64,000 nt of DNA from CBDBZL01 sp031399025 (GTDB taxonomy: Bacteria; Pseudomonadota; Alphaproteobacteria; Sphingomonadales; Sphingomonadaceae), in contig JANNOJ010000022.1 of assembly GCA_031399025.1 (NCBI GenBank), positions 124,001-188,000 of the forward strand, read 5' to 3'. The translations under genes and the position numbers were made by a program. This document shows positions 38,831 to 48,980 of this stretch, one piece after another. Below the pieces are notes generated by a model. It was not told the DNA's origin and ran no database searches. It saw only the letters and a program-made list of their open reading frames with translations. The stretch's first letter is position 1. Each line of letters opens with the position of its first letter.

Positions 38831-39841
38831 ATGAAGCTGGCCAGCCTCAACCACGGCCGCGACGGACGACTGGTGGTCGTCTCGAAGGACATCACACGCT
38901 ATTGCGAGGCCGCCAACATCGCCCCCACGCTGCAGGCCGCGCTCGACGATTGGGCCATCATCGCCCCCAAGCTGGAAGCGCTCTACCGCGACGTCGAGCA
39001 CCGTACCGTGCCCTGCCAGCGCTTTCATGAAAACCGCGCGCACTCGCCGCTGCCGCGCGCCTACCAGTGGGCGGATGGCTCGGCCTACATCAACCACGTC
39101 GAATTGGTCCGCCGCGCCCGCGGCGCCGAGCTGCCGGCGACCTTCTACACCGACCCGCTGATCTATCAGGGCGGCTCGGACGATTTCCTGGCGCCGCGCG
39201 CGCCCATCCCGCTCGCCGACGCGGCCTGGGGCTGCGACATGGAGGGCGAGGTCGCCTGCATCACCGACGACGTGCACATGGGCACCACCCCGGAAGAAGC
39301 CGCCGAGCACATCAAGCTGCTGATGCTGGTGAACGACGTTTCCCTGCGCGGCCTCATTCCCGGCGAGCTGGCCAAGGGCTTCGGCTTCTTCCAGTCCAAG
39401 CCCGCCACCGCCTTCTCGCCGGTCGCAGTGACCCCCGACGAGCTTGGCGAGGCCTGGCGGGGCAGCCTCGTGCGCCTGCCGCTGATGGTGGATTACAACG
39501 GTCAGCCCTTCGGCCGCGCCGAGGTGGGCGAGGATGCGACCTTCTCACTCGCCGACCTGGTCGCCCATGCCGCGCGCACCCGCAACCTGGGCGCAGGGTC
39601 CATCATCGGTTCGGGCACCATCTCCAACAAGGGCGCCGATGGCGGCCCAGGCACGCCGGTGAGCGAAGGCGGCCGCGGCTATTCGTGCATCGCCGAGATC
39701 CGCACTATCGAGACCCTCGTCCATGGCGAGCCGCGCACCCCCTTCATGGCCCCGGGCGACACGGTGCGCATCGAGATGCGGGGCAAGGATGGCAAGTCGA
39801 TCTTCGGCGCGATCGAGCAGAAGGTGGTGCCAGCCGGTTGA
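38831..39841 (+). CDS. fahA: Fumarylacetoacetate hydrolase-family protein
   Basis: Expected to cleave fumarylacetoacetate to fumarate and acetoacetate, ending the pathway. 336 residues with the FAH fold: DMEGEVACITDD supplies metal-binding acids, followed by LLMLVNDVSLRGL, GFGFFQSKPATAFSP, GSIIGSGTISNKGADGG and a C-terminal GDTVRIEM. GGGGGAG precedes the ATG. It closes the hppD operon. Confidence 0.92.
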   Translation: MKLASLNHGRDGRLVVVSKDITRYCEAANIAPTLQAALDDWAIIAPKLEALYRDVEHRTVPCQRFHENRAHSPLPRAYQWADGSAYINHVELVRRARGAELPATFYTDPLIYQGGSDDFLAPRAPIPLADAAWGCDMEGEVACITDDVHMGTTPEEAAEHIKLLMLVNDVSLRGLIPGELAKGFGFFQSKPATAFSPVAVTPDELGEAWRGSLVRLPLMVDYNGQPFGRAEVGEDATFSLADLVAHAARTRNLGAGSIIGSGTISNKGADGGPGTPVSEGGRGYSCIAEIRTIETLVHGEPRTPFMAPGDTVRIEMRGKDGKSIFGAIEQKVVPAG

Positions 39842-40002
39842 TGCTCGGCGGCCGGGCGTTGATGATACATCGTCACCTTGTCGGCCCGCAGGCGCTTCCT
39901 ACATTGGCTCCAGCAACCCGCAAATTGCCGGAACGCGAGGCCCGCACGGCGCCATCCGCGCGCCTTGTCGCCTCGCATCCAGCGTCTCTAGGAGCGTTCC
40001 CG

Positions 40003-40710
40003 ATGATCGAACCGCGTCCCTTCACCACCCTTGGCGGCGCCAACCACGGCTGGCTCGATGCCAATTTCCACTTCTCCTTCGCCGATTACTACGACCCTCT
40101 CCGCCTCAACTGGGGCAAGCTGCGCGTCTGGAACGATGACATCATCGCCGCCAAGTCCGGCTTCCCGCCGCACCCGCACCGCGACATGGAGATCATCACC
40201 TACGTCCTGGAAGGCGCGATCACCCACGAAGACAGCCTGGGCAATCGCGGCCGCACCGAGGCGGGCGACGTCCAGGTGATGAGCGCGGGCACGGGCATCA
40301 CCCACGCCGAATACAATTTGGACGACGCGCCCACCCACTCCTTCCAGCTGTGGATCATGCCCGACAAGCCGGGCGGCGCGCCGCGCTGGGACACCCGCAA
40401 GTTCCCCAAGGACGCCCGCAAGGGCAGCTTCGTGGCCCTCGCCAGCGGCCACCAGGCGGAGATCACGGGCGAAGGCGCGCTCCCCATCAACGCCGACGCC
40501 CGCGTCCTGGGCGCCACGCTCAAGGCCGGCGACAGCGTGCGCTACGCGCTCGGCGCGGCCAGGAAGGGCTATCTGGTGGCGGCCAGGGGCGCGGTCGAGC
40601 TGGGCGGCGTGCGCCTGGCCGAACGCGACGGCGCGGCCATCGCCGAGGTCGAGACGCTCGAGGTCACCGCGCTGGCGGATGCCGAGCTGGTGCTGGTGGA
40701 TACCGCCTGA
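40003..40710 (+). CDS. Pirin-family protein (bicupin, quercetinase-like)
   Basis: 235 residues. Metal ligands fall at His57 and His59 (PPHPHRDMEIITYVLEG), His101 and Glu103 (GTGITHAEYN), the same numbers as in YhhW. Pirins can show quercetin 2,3-dioxygenase activity or redox sensing; the physiological substrate is unknown. AGGAGCG lies before the ATG, 161 bases after fahA, so it may have its own promoter. It converges with the dehydrogenase gene across a strong hairpin. Confidence 0.9.
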   Translation: MIEPRPFTTLGGANHGWLDANFHFSFADYYDPLRLNWGKLRVWNDDIIAAKSGFPPHPHRDMEIITYVLEGAITHEDSLGNRGRTEAGDVQVMSAGTGITHAEYNLDDAPTHSFQLWIMPDKPGGAPRWDTRKFPKDARKGSFVALASGHQAEITGEGALPINADARVLGATLKAGDSVRYALGAARKGYLVAARGAVELGGVRLAERDGAAIAEVETLEVTALADAELVLVDTA

Positions 40711-40735
40711 TCGCGGTTACGGCGAGCCGATTGAC

Positions 40736-40764
40736 CGGCCGGCAGGGCGCGCGCCTGCCGGCCG
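40736..40764. terminator. Bidirectional terminator-like hairpin
   Basis: Perfect 11-bp stem (CGGCCGGCAGG / CCTGCCGGCCG) with a 7-base loop in the 75-base gap between convergent pirin and dehydrogenase genes. No T-run on either side, but the position suits termination in both directions. Confidence 0.65.
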
Positions 40765-40785
40765 ACGCGCACGACGAGCCTCATG

Positions 40786-41757
40786 TCACAGGCCCCGGCC
40801 GGGGCTGCCCGGCGACCCGTCCATGGCCGGCATGGCGGCGCGCACGGCAGTAGCCGAGGCCTGGAAGGCAGCAATCTCCTCGTCGGATAAGTTCGGCACC
40901 AGCACCCGCTGCACGCCGTCCGCGCCCAGCACGCATGGCAGGCTGAGATACAGGTCCGCGATCCCGAACTGCCCGGTGAGCATGACCGATACCGGCAGCA
41001 CCGCGCGCTCGTCGCGCACGATCGCCTCGCAGATACGCACGATCGCCGTGGCGATGCCGAACGAGGTGTAGCCCTTGCCTGCGACGATCTCGTAGGCGGC
41101 ATCGCGCACCTGCGACGCCACCTCGGCCGGATCCAGTTCCTCGCCGGGCAAAGCGAACTCGCCGAGCTTCAGCCCGCCGATCCGCAGGCTGGAGAACGCG
41201 ACCATCTCGCTGTCGCCGTGCTCGCCGAGCACCATCGCGTCGATCGAGGCGGGCGCGATCCGCAAGCGATCCGCCAGCTCCTGCCGCAACCGGCTGGTAT
41301 CGAGCAGCGTCCCGGTGCCGATCACCCGCGCCGCCGGCAGCCCTGAGCGACGGCAGGCCACCAGCGCCATCAGATCGACCGGGTTTGCCGCCACCAGGAT
41401 GATGCCGGCGAAGCCCGCGACGACGAGCTGGTCCACGCACTCCCCCACGATCGCTGCGCTGCGGGCGGCCAGCGACAAACGGCTCTCGGATCCGTGCGTC
41501 GCCGCACCCGCCGTGACGACCGCGATGCCGGCCGCCCCGGCGTCGGCGTAGGTCCCGGCCCAGAGCCGGGCCGGGCGGGCGAGGGCGTTGGCGTCGCGCA
41601 GATCGGCAGCCTCGGCCCGGGCGAGGGCTTCGTTGCGGTCGATCAGCACGATCTCCTGGAACAGCGCGCGCAGCATCAGGGCATAGGCCGCGGTGGCGCC
41701 GACATGGCCGGCGCCGATGATCGCGATGCGGTTCGGCGCGGCTGAGTGCTCGGTCAT
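40786..41757 (-). CDS. Lactate/malate dehydrogenase-family oxidoreductase
   Basis: NAD-dependent 2-hydroxyacid dehydrogenase of 323 residues. NAD motif GAGHVGATAAYAL (15-27), catalytic Asp in GTLLDTSR, catalytic His in LGEHGDSEMV, substrate-binding Arg93. The specificity loop reads AGAATHGSESR: Thr87 stands where LDH has Gln102 and MDH has Arg, so the substrate may be neither lactate nor oxaloacetate. ATG at 41757 has a near-perfect AAAGGAGG upstream (41767-41776 on the plus strand). It follows the efflux operon on the same strand after 143 bases and may be transcribed alone. Confidence 0.88.
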   Translation of the reverse strand: MTEHSAAPNRIAIIGAGHVGATAAYALMLRALFQEIVLIDRNEALARAEAADLRDANALARPARLWAGTYADAGAAGIAVVTAGAATHGSESRLSLAARSAAIVGECVDQLVVAGFAGIILVAANPVDLMALVACRRSGLPAARVIGTGTLLDTSRLRQELADRLRIAPASIDAMVLGEHGDSEMVAFSSLRIGGLKLGEFALPGEELDPAEVASQVRDAAYEIVAGKGYTSFGIATAIVRICEAIVRDERAVLPVSVMLTGQFGIADLYLSLPCVLGADGVQRVLVPNLSDEEIAAFQASATAVRAAMPAMDGSPGSPGRGL

Positions 41758-41900
41758 GGTGGCAGACCTCCTTTCTTCCGCCAAGATACTCGAATGGCAG
41801 CTTTCGGACCTGATTTTCCTCTGGTTTTCGGCACTAATCGGGCCGAAACGCAAAGGCGGCACACTGTCGCCTTGGTCGCTCCGAAGCGCCGGCACGCTCC

Positions 41901-43096
<1,196 letters not shown>

Positions 43097-43100
<4 letters not shown>

Positions 43101-43852
43101 GCCGGCACCTGCGGCCTGGCCGCGAGCACGCCGCGATCCTCGCGTTCCACCAGCCCGTCGCGGAAATGGATGATGCGCTTGGCAAAGCCGGCCATCTCGG
43201 CCTCGTGCGTCACCATCAGCACGGTGATGCCGGCGGCGTTGAGCTGGGTGAGCAGCTCCATGATTTCGAGCGAACGCGTGGTGTCGAGGTTGCCGGTGGG
43301 CTCGTCGGCGAGCAGCACGTCGGGCTGGGTGACCAGGGCCCGCGCGATGGCGACCCGCTGCTGCTGCCCGCCGGAAAGCTCGGCCGGGGTGTGGTCGGCC
43401 CAGGGCACGAGACCCACCTGGTCGAGCGCGTGCATGGCCGCCTCGTCGCGGGTCGCCTTCTTCTCGCCGCGGTAGAGCAGCGGCAGCTCGACGTTTTCCA
43501 GCGCGGTGGTGCGGGCGAGCAGGTTGAAGCCCTGGAACACGAAGCCCAAATAGCGGCGCCGCAGCAGCGAACGCTGATCGCGGCCCAATGCCTGCACTTC
43601 CACCCCGCGGAAGCGGAAGATGCCCGAAGTGGGCACATCGAGACAGCCCAGAATGTTCATGGTGGTCGACTTGCCCGAGCCCGACGGGCCCATCACCGCC
43701 ACGAAGTCACCCCGCGCGATCGCCAGGTCGACGCCTTTCAACGCCTGGAACGCGGCCGGGCCTTCGCCGAAGGTCTTGGTGATGCCCTCCATCTTGATGA
43801 GCGGCGGCTCCCCGACGATCGGGCTCGCCATCGAGGCCGCTCCGGGGCTCAT
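43097..43852 (-). CDS. MacB/LolD-type ABC ATPase
   Basis: 251 residues: Walker A GPSGSGKST, Q-loop FVFQGFNLL, signature LSGGQQQRVAIARAL, Walker B LLADEPTGNLD and switch His in MVTHEAEM. All sites intact. It powers the FtsX-type permease encoded downstream. It overlaps both neighbours by 4 bases, so the three transporter genes are co-translated. Confidence 0.93.
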
Positions 43853-45171
43853 TCACCCGCCACCCGGATGCCGGTGACCACGGCCATGCCGGGCCGCAGC
43901 ACGTCTGACTGGACCACGGTCAAACGCCCGTTGCTCTCGCCGGTGATCACCGCGACCGCCGCCAGCGTGCCGTCTTCCTGCACCACATGCACCGTCTGCC
44001 GGCTGCCGATGCCGATGCTGGCCCGCTGCTCCTCCTCCTCCAGGCCAACCTGCGGGTTGAGCGGATTGCCGCCCGTCTCCTCCGTTTCGGGGTCGAAGCG
44101 CAGCGCGGCGTTGGGCACCAGCAGCCGCGTGCCCGTGCTGGCGGTGGCGACGGTGGCCGTGGCCGTCATGCCGGCCCGCAGCAGGCCATCGGTATTGTTC
44201 ACCGCCAGGCGCGCCTCGTAGTTCACCACCGAGTCGGTTGCGGCGGCGCCGGTCGTCTCCTGTTGGCTCTCGCTGGCAATGTTGCCCGAAGCAAGGTCGA
44301 TCCGGGTCACCTGCGCGGGGAAGCGGCGGCCGGGATAGGCATCGACGGTGAAGGTGGCCCGCTGGCCTGGCTCCACCTGGGCGACGTCGGCCTCGTCGAT
44401 ATCGATCCGCAGCTGCATCACCGACAGATCCTCGGCGAGCACGAACAGCGTGGGCGTGCTGAAGCTGGCGGCCACGGTCTGGCCGGGTTCGACCTGGCGG
44501 TCGAGGACCACGCCCGAGACCGGCGAGCGGATCACCGCGCGGTCGAGGTTGGTGAGATAGGTCGACAGCTGGGCCTGCGCGTTGGTGACGTTGGCCTGCG
44601 CCGAGGCGACGCTGGCAAGGTCGCGGCGGACATTGGCTTCGGCCGTCTCGAGTTCGGTCTGCGAGGGGACGCGGCCATCGGACAGGCGCTGCACCTCGAC
44701 CAGCCGGGCGAGCTGGGCCTGGTCGGCCTCCAGCGTCGCGCGGGCCTGCGCCACCGCGGCGCGGGCGGCGTCGAGATTGGCGCGGCCTTGCGCGATCTGG
44801 TCCTCGATGACGTCGGTGTTGATCCGGGCGATTACCTGGCCCCGGCGCACCGCGTCGTTGACGTCGACATAGACCTGGTCGATCCGCCCCGAGACCTCCG
44901 AGCCGACCTGCACCAGGTTGGTGGGGCGCAGATTGCCGGTGGCCACCACGGTCAGATCGAGGCTGCGGCGCTGCACCTCCTCGGTGATGTAGTCGGGGGG
45001 CCGCTCGCCCGGCGCGAAGATGGCCCAGGCGCCGGCCGCAAGCAGCACCAGCAGCGCCGGGATCCAGACCATCCGGCGCTTCCACCAGGGCCGGGGCTTG
45101 GCGGTGTCGAGGTAGGCGCCGATGTCGTCGGCCTCGCTGCCGGGGGCAATCGGCGTGGTGGTCTGGTCCAT
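43849..45171 (-). CDS. MacA-like periplasmic adaptor (HlyD/RND-MFP family)
   Basis: 440 residues: one N-terminal transmembrane helix (about 36-54), lipoyl half (LDLTVVATGNLRPTNLVQVG), a long alpha-hairpin (about 115-200), the second lipoyl half (VIRSPVSGVVLDRQV) and beta-barrel/proximal domains. It bridges the permease to the outer-membrane factor. A TTG three bases before is in frame, but ATG 45171 forms a TGATG junction with the upstream gene. Confidence 0.92.
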   Translation of the reverse strand: MDQTTTPIAPGSEADDIGAYLDTAKPRPWWKRRMVWIPALLVLLAAGAWAIFAPGERPPDYITEEVQRRSLDLTVVATGNLRPTNLVQVGSEVSGRIDQVYVDVNDAVRRGQVIARINTDVIEDQIAQGRANLDAARAAVAQARATLEADQAQLARLVEVQRLSDGRVPSQTELETAEANVRRDLASVASAQANVTNAQAQLSTYLTNLDRAVIRSPVSGVVLDRQVEPGQTVAASFSTPTLFVLAEDLSVMQLRIDIDEADVAQVEPGQRATFTVDAYPGRRFPAQVTRIDLASGNIASESQQETTGAAATDSVVNYEARLAVNNTDGLLRAGMTATATVATASTGTRLLVPNAALRFDPETEETGGNPLNPQVGLEEEEQRASIGIGSRQTVHVVQEDGTLAAVAVITGESNGRLTVVQSDVLRPGMAVVTGIRVAGE

Positions 45172-46607
45172 CAATTGTTCCTGTTGCCGGTACTGGCATC
45201 GGCCAGCAGAGGGTAATCGGCCTCGCTCCAGCCGCCGCCCAGCGCCTGGGTGAGGCGGACGAAGGCGCTGGCGCGGTCGGCCTGGGCGGCTACCAGCTCG
45301 TTACGGGCCGACAGCAGCTGGTTTTCGGTGGTGAGCAGGTCCTGGAAGTCGGTCAGCCCGGCCTGGTACTGGCTGCGCGCCAGAATGGCGGAATTGTTTG
45401 CGGCATCCACTGCCTCCTCGTTGATCGCCACGCGCTCTTCCGCGGTGCGGCGGGCGATTGCGGCGCTCTCCACCTCCTCGAGCGCGACGAGGATGCTCTG
45501 CTCCCAGGCGGCCAGCGCGGCACGGGCCGCCGCCTCGGTGCTCTCGATCTGCGCCTGGGTGCGGCCGCCGTCGAACAGCAACTGGCTGACGTTGGCGAAC
45601 AGCCCGCCGGTCACGGTGTCGAACAGGTTGCTCAGCGTGGCGGTGCCCGGGCCGATATTGCCCGAGAGGCGGACCAGCGGCAGCAATTGGGCCCGGGCAA
45701 TGCCGATCCGCTCGGTACTCGCTACCAGGCTCGCCTCGGCGCCGCGCACGTCGGGCCGGCGGCGCAGCACTTCGGCGGGCGGGGCGAAGCCGGCGAGCGA
45801 GGCGGGGACCGGAACCGGGGTGGGCACTGCTTGGGTGAGTTCGGCCAGCACCTCGCCCGGCGGCTCGCCGATGAGCGTGGAGATGGAGTTGGCGGTCGCC
45901 GCCAGTGAGCTTTCCAGCAGCGGGATGGTCGCCGCGGTCTGCGCCCGCTGCGCCCGCGCCTGCTCGACATCCAGGCTGGAAACAAGACCGGCCTCCACCC
46001 GCCAGCGGGCGATCTGCAGATTGTCGTCCTGGAAAGCGAGCGTATCGCGGGCGATCGCCAGCTGCTCGCCGGTGGAGCGGGCGTCGATGATGCCGAGCGC
46101 CACCTGGCCCACGATCAGCCGCTGCAGGTCGGCGAGCGAATAGCCGGCGGCGACCAGGTCGGCCTGCGAGGCCGCGACATCGCCGCTGATGCTGCCGAAC
46201 AGGTCGGCCTCCCAGCTCGCATCGACGCTGCCCGACAGCTGCACGCCGTCGCGCGCGAAATCGCCGAGGTCGCGGGTGAGGCCGCCGCTGGCGTTCACCG
46301 TGGGCGAATAGCCCGCTTGCGCCTGCGCCAATGTGCTGCGCGCCTGGTCCAGTCGCGCAAGCCCTTGCGCCAGGTCGCGGTTGGCGAGGATTGCGCGCTC
46401 GACATAGTCGTTGAGCAGCGGATCGCCCAGCAGGCGCCAGTATTGCGCGAGATCGACCGCTATTGGCGCCGGATCGCTTTCGCTCCAGGCCGCCGGGATC
46501 ACCACGCCGGGCGCGGGCACGTCGGGTCGCAGGCTGGTGCACCCGGCGAGTCCGAGCAGTCCCAGCAGCAGGATGCATGGATGCGTGCCTGGCACGCGCC
46601 GGTTCAT
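45171..46607 (-). CDS. NodT-family outer-membrane efflux lipoprotein
   Basis: 478 residues with a lipobox LLGLLGLAGC (lipidated Cys23) and two TolC-type OEP repeats (LPLVRLSGNIG and VESAAIARRTAEER regions). It provides the outer-membrane channel for the tripartite pump and is the first gene of the operon. ATG at 46607 is chosen because the signal peptide starts there; the longer frame adds non-signal-like residues. Confidence 0.92.
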   Translation of the reverse strand: MNRRVPGTHPCILLLGLLGLAGCTSLRPDVPAPGVVIPAAWSESDPAPIAVDLAQYWRLLGDPLLNDYVERAILANRDLAQGLARLDQARSTLAQAQAGYSPTVNASGGLTRDLGDFARDGVQLSGSVDASWEADLFGSISGDVAASQADLVAAGYSLADLQRLIVGQVALGIIDARSTGEQLAIARDTLAFQDDNLQIARWRVEAGLVSSLDVEQARAQRAQTAATIPLLESSLAATANSISTLIGEPPGEVLAELTQAVPTPVPVPASLAGFAPPAEVLRRRPDVRGAEASLVASTERIGIARAQLLPLVRLSGNIGPGTATLSNLFDTVTGGLFANVSQLLFDGGRTQAQIESTEAAARAALAAWEQSILVALEEVESAAIARRTAEERVAINEEAVDAANNSAILARSQYQAGLTDFQDLLTTENQLLSARNELVAAQADRASAFVRLTQALGGGWSEADYPLLADASTGNRNN

Positions 46608-47297
46608 TGCCGTGGACCCCCGTACGCAAAGCCTGCCATCCCCCGGCAGGCGTACTCTTGCAAGCACCATGCCTCAACCAAGGCTTTGTAACAAATGGTA
46701 TTCATCTTTAACCCTGTCGTTCCTCCTGCAATCATGCCGCCGCTGCCATGCCCGAAATTGCCGCCGATCCCGCGGCGTGGCGGCTCGCCCTGAGCGTCGC
46801 GCTGGGTTTGGGCGGCGGGCGACGGGCGCACTGCGCGTCCTGTGCCAGTCAACTCGCTCGATCGGCGCTCCCGGCGAGCGGGCTGGACGGCCGCCTGGCG
46901 GTCCCCATGCGCGATCTCGCGCCCGGGCTGGGGATCGCATCGACCGATGCAATTTGCGATCCGACCAGCTTCGTCGCCCGCCCTGCGGACATCGCCCGGC
47001 TGTTTGGCGCCCGCCTGCCGATCGGCCCGCGCGATCGTCCCGTTCATCGGCACGCTCCTGGCGCGCGGGGTAGCCACCGGCGGCTCAGATAGGGTGATCG
47101 CAGCCGGCGGCGATCGGTCTGTGACGGGAGGCCGTTGGTCGCAGAGTGGATGGTTCGAGCGGATCGCGGCGGGCTGCCGCCTCGCGGCGCCGGCCCGTGC
47201 CCGCTGAGCCGCCCGCGAACGCGCCCGCTACCACGCCGCCGCCCGGCTGAGCCGGCGCACTGGAGAAGCCTGCCGACGCGCCCTATCTAGCGGGGCG
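46608..47297. promoter_or_regulatory. 690-base region between the divergent efflux and xdhC operons
   Basis: Contains a hairpin at 46631-46651 (GCCTGCC / GGCAGGC) in the efflux leader and a small palindrome TTTGTAACAAA at 46685-46695 that could be an operator or part of the efflux promoter. Frames inside (for example 46748-47092 plus) do not resemble any protein I know and may be decayed coding DNA. I see no intact gene. Confidence 0.5.
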
Positions 47298-48164
47298 ATG
47301 AGCGGCATGATGGCTCCTTCCCAAAGCTTTCCCGACGACCGCGCCGCCCTGCGCGCCGCGGCCGGGGAAGGCTGCGGCCTCGCTACCATCGTCGGGATCG
47401 AGGGCAGCTTCTCGCGCCGGCTGGGGGCGCAGCTGGCGGTCCGTGTCGATGGCTCGGTCATCGGCAGCCTGGCCGACGGCTGCCTGGAACACCAGCTCGC
47501 CCGCGAGATCGGCGAGGGCGGCCGGGCGCGGGTGATGCGCTTTGGCGCGGGCTCGCCGCTGATCGACTTCCGCCTGCCCTGCGGCAGCGGGCTCGACATC
47601 CTGGTCGACCCCGCGCCCGACCGCGCGGCCTGCGCCGCCGCGCTCGGCAAGCTCGTAGGGCGCGAGGAGGCGGTGCTCGCGCTGCCCGTGCCCAAGGGTA
47701 TGGGCCTGCTGGAGCGGCGCGCCTTCGTGCCCGCGCTGCGGCTGGTGCTGTTCGGCGAAGGGCCCGAGCTGGAGGCTATGACGGCGTTGGCCTGCGCCGC
47801 CGGTATCGAGGCGCAACCCTATCGCAAGGATCACTCCGGCGTCGCGCTCGGTCGGGCACCGGAAGGGATCACGGCCGACCGCTGGACCGCAATCCTGCTG
47901 CTGTTCCACGATCATGAGTGGGAACAGCCCCTCCTCGAATGGGCGCTGCGCACGCCGGCCTGCTTCATCGGCGCGCAAGGCGGGCGCCAGGCGCGCGAGG
48001 AGCGGCTGGCGCGGCTCCGGGCGCAGGAGATCGCGCCGGGCGAAGTGGCGCGCGTGCGAAGCCCGGTGGGCGTCGTGGGGCACAGTCGCGAGCCGGTGCC
48101 GCTGGCGCTCTCGGCGCTGGCGCAGGTGGTCGGCGAGTATGAAGCCCTTCATCCACACGCCTGA
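47298..48164 (+). CDS. xdhC: XdhC-family molybdoenzyme maturation protein
   Basis: 288 residues. N-terminal XdhC/CoxI domain: ATIVGIEGSFSRRLGAQLAV, GSLADGCLEHQLARE and LPCGSGLDILVDP. C-terminal Rossmann-type domain: LVLFGEGPELEAMTALACAAGI, then ILLLFHDHEWEQPLLEWAL and the FIGAQGGRQAREERLARL turn. XdhC binds molybdenum cofactor and helps insert the sulfurated form into xanthine-dehydrogenase-type enzymes. No such enzyme is encoded in the window. It is 20 bases before the nucleotidyltransferase gene. Confidence 0.9.
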   Translation: MSGMMAPSQSFPDDRAALRAAAGEGCGLATIVGIEGSFSRRLGAQLAVRVDGSVIGSLADGCLEHQLAREIGEGGRARVMRFGAGSPLIDFRLPCGSGLDILVDPAPDRAACAAALGKLVGREEAVLALPVPKGMGLLERRAFVPALRLVLFGEGPELEAMTALACAAGIEAQPYRKDHSGVALGRAPEGITADRWTAILLLFHDHEWEQPLLEWALRTPACFIGAQGGRQAREERLARLRAQEIAPGEVARVRSPVGVVGHSREPVPLALSALAQVVGEYEALHPHA

Positions 48165-48184
48165 GCTGATCCCGGTCAGGGCGC

Positions 48185-48778
48185 GTGGCTAGCGGCAGGG
48201 TCGTTGTAGCGGTGCTGGCCGCCGGGCGCGGCACGCGCTTCGGCGGCGGCAAGCTCGATGCGCCCTGTGCCGGCAAACCGGTCGGCCGCTGGGTGCTCGA
48301 CGCCGTCGCCGCGGCCGGGCTGGCGCCGGGCGTTTGTGTCGTCGGGCCGGATTTGCCGCGCTATCTCGCCGATGCTCCCGGCTGGACGATGGCGATCAAT
48401 CCTCGGCCCGAGGATGGCCTGGCCGGTTCCCTCGCGATCGCCGCTCACCACGCCGAGCCGCGCGACGCCGCCGCGTTGCTGGTGGTGCTGGCCGACATGC
48501 CGCTCGTCACGCCCGCTTTGCTGCGCCAGCTGGCAAGCCAGCCTGGCCCCGCGGCAACCGATCGCGGGTCGGGCGGTCCCGGCGTGCCAGCGTTGCTGCC
48601 CCGGATGCTGTTCGCCAACCTCGCCCGCGCACACGGCGATCGCGGCGCCGCTTCGCTGCTGGCGACTCTGCCCGGCCTGACCCTCGTCTCGCCCCCGCCC
48701 GAGACGCTCATCGACGTCGACACGCCGGCCGATCTGGCGCGCGCGGCCGTCATCCTGTACGCCCGCCAGGGCGCCTGA
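48185..48778 (+). CDS. MocA/MobA-like molybdenum cofactor nucleotidyltransferase
   Basis: 197 residues, GTG start. NTP-transferase signature LAAGRGTRFGGGKLDAPCAGKP (9-30), ADMPLVTPALLRQL with the metal-binding Asp, GPGVPALLPRMLF and a final LIDVDTPADLARA. It most likely makes the cytosine-dinucleotide form of the cofactor for hydroxylases, given its pairing with xdhC. MobA-type guanylyl transfer is the alternative. Confidence 0.88.
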   Translation: MASGRVVVAVLAAGRGTRFGGGKLDAPCAGKPVGRWVLDAVAAAGLAPGVCVVGPDLPRYLADAPGWTMAINPRPEDGLAGSLAIAAHHAEPRDAAALLVVLADMPLVTPALLRQLASQPGPAATDRGSGGPGVPALLPRMLFANLARAHGDRGAASLLATLPGLTLVSPPPETLIDVDTPADLARAAVILYARQGA

Positions 48779-48980
48779 CCGGTCCCGGCGGCCGGGGGTA
48801 GCGGGCTAGGTCACAAGGTGGACCGATCGCGGACACCCGGCTTTCGCTGACCTGCCCCATATTGGTTCTATCGCTGGCCTAAGCACACGGAAGCGCCCGA
48901 TCTGGGCGGCCGCGCTGCTACCGGAACAATGCCGGGACATCGGCCGGGATATGGGGCCGGGATATGGGGAGAGCGTGGCG

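Noticed and set aside
46748..47092. 114-residue plus frame between the efflux and xdhC operons
   Set aside because: No ribosome-binding site or family resemblance; other frames are equally open. At most decayed coding sequence.
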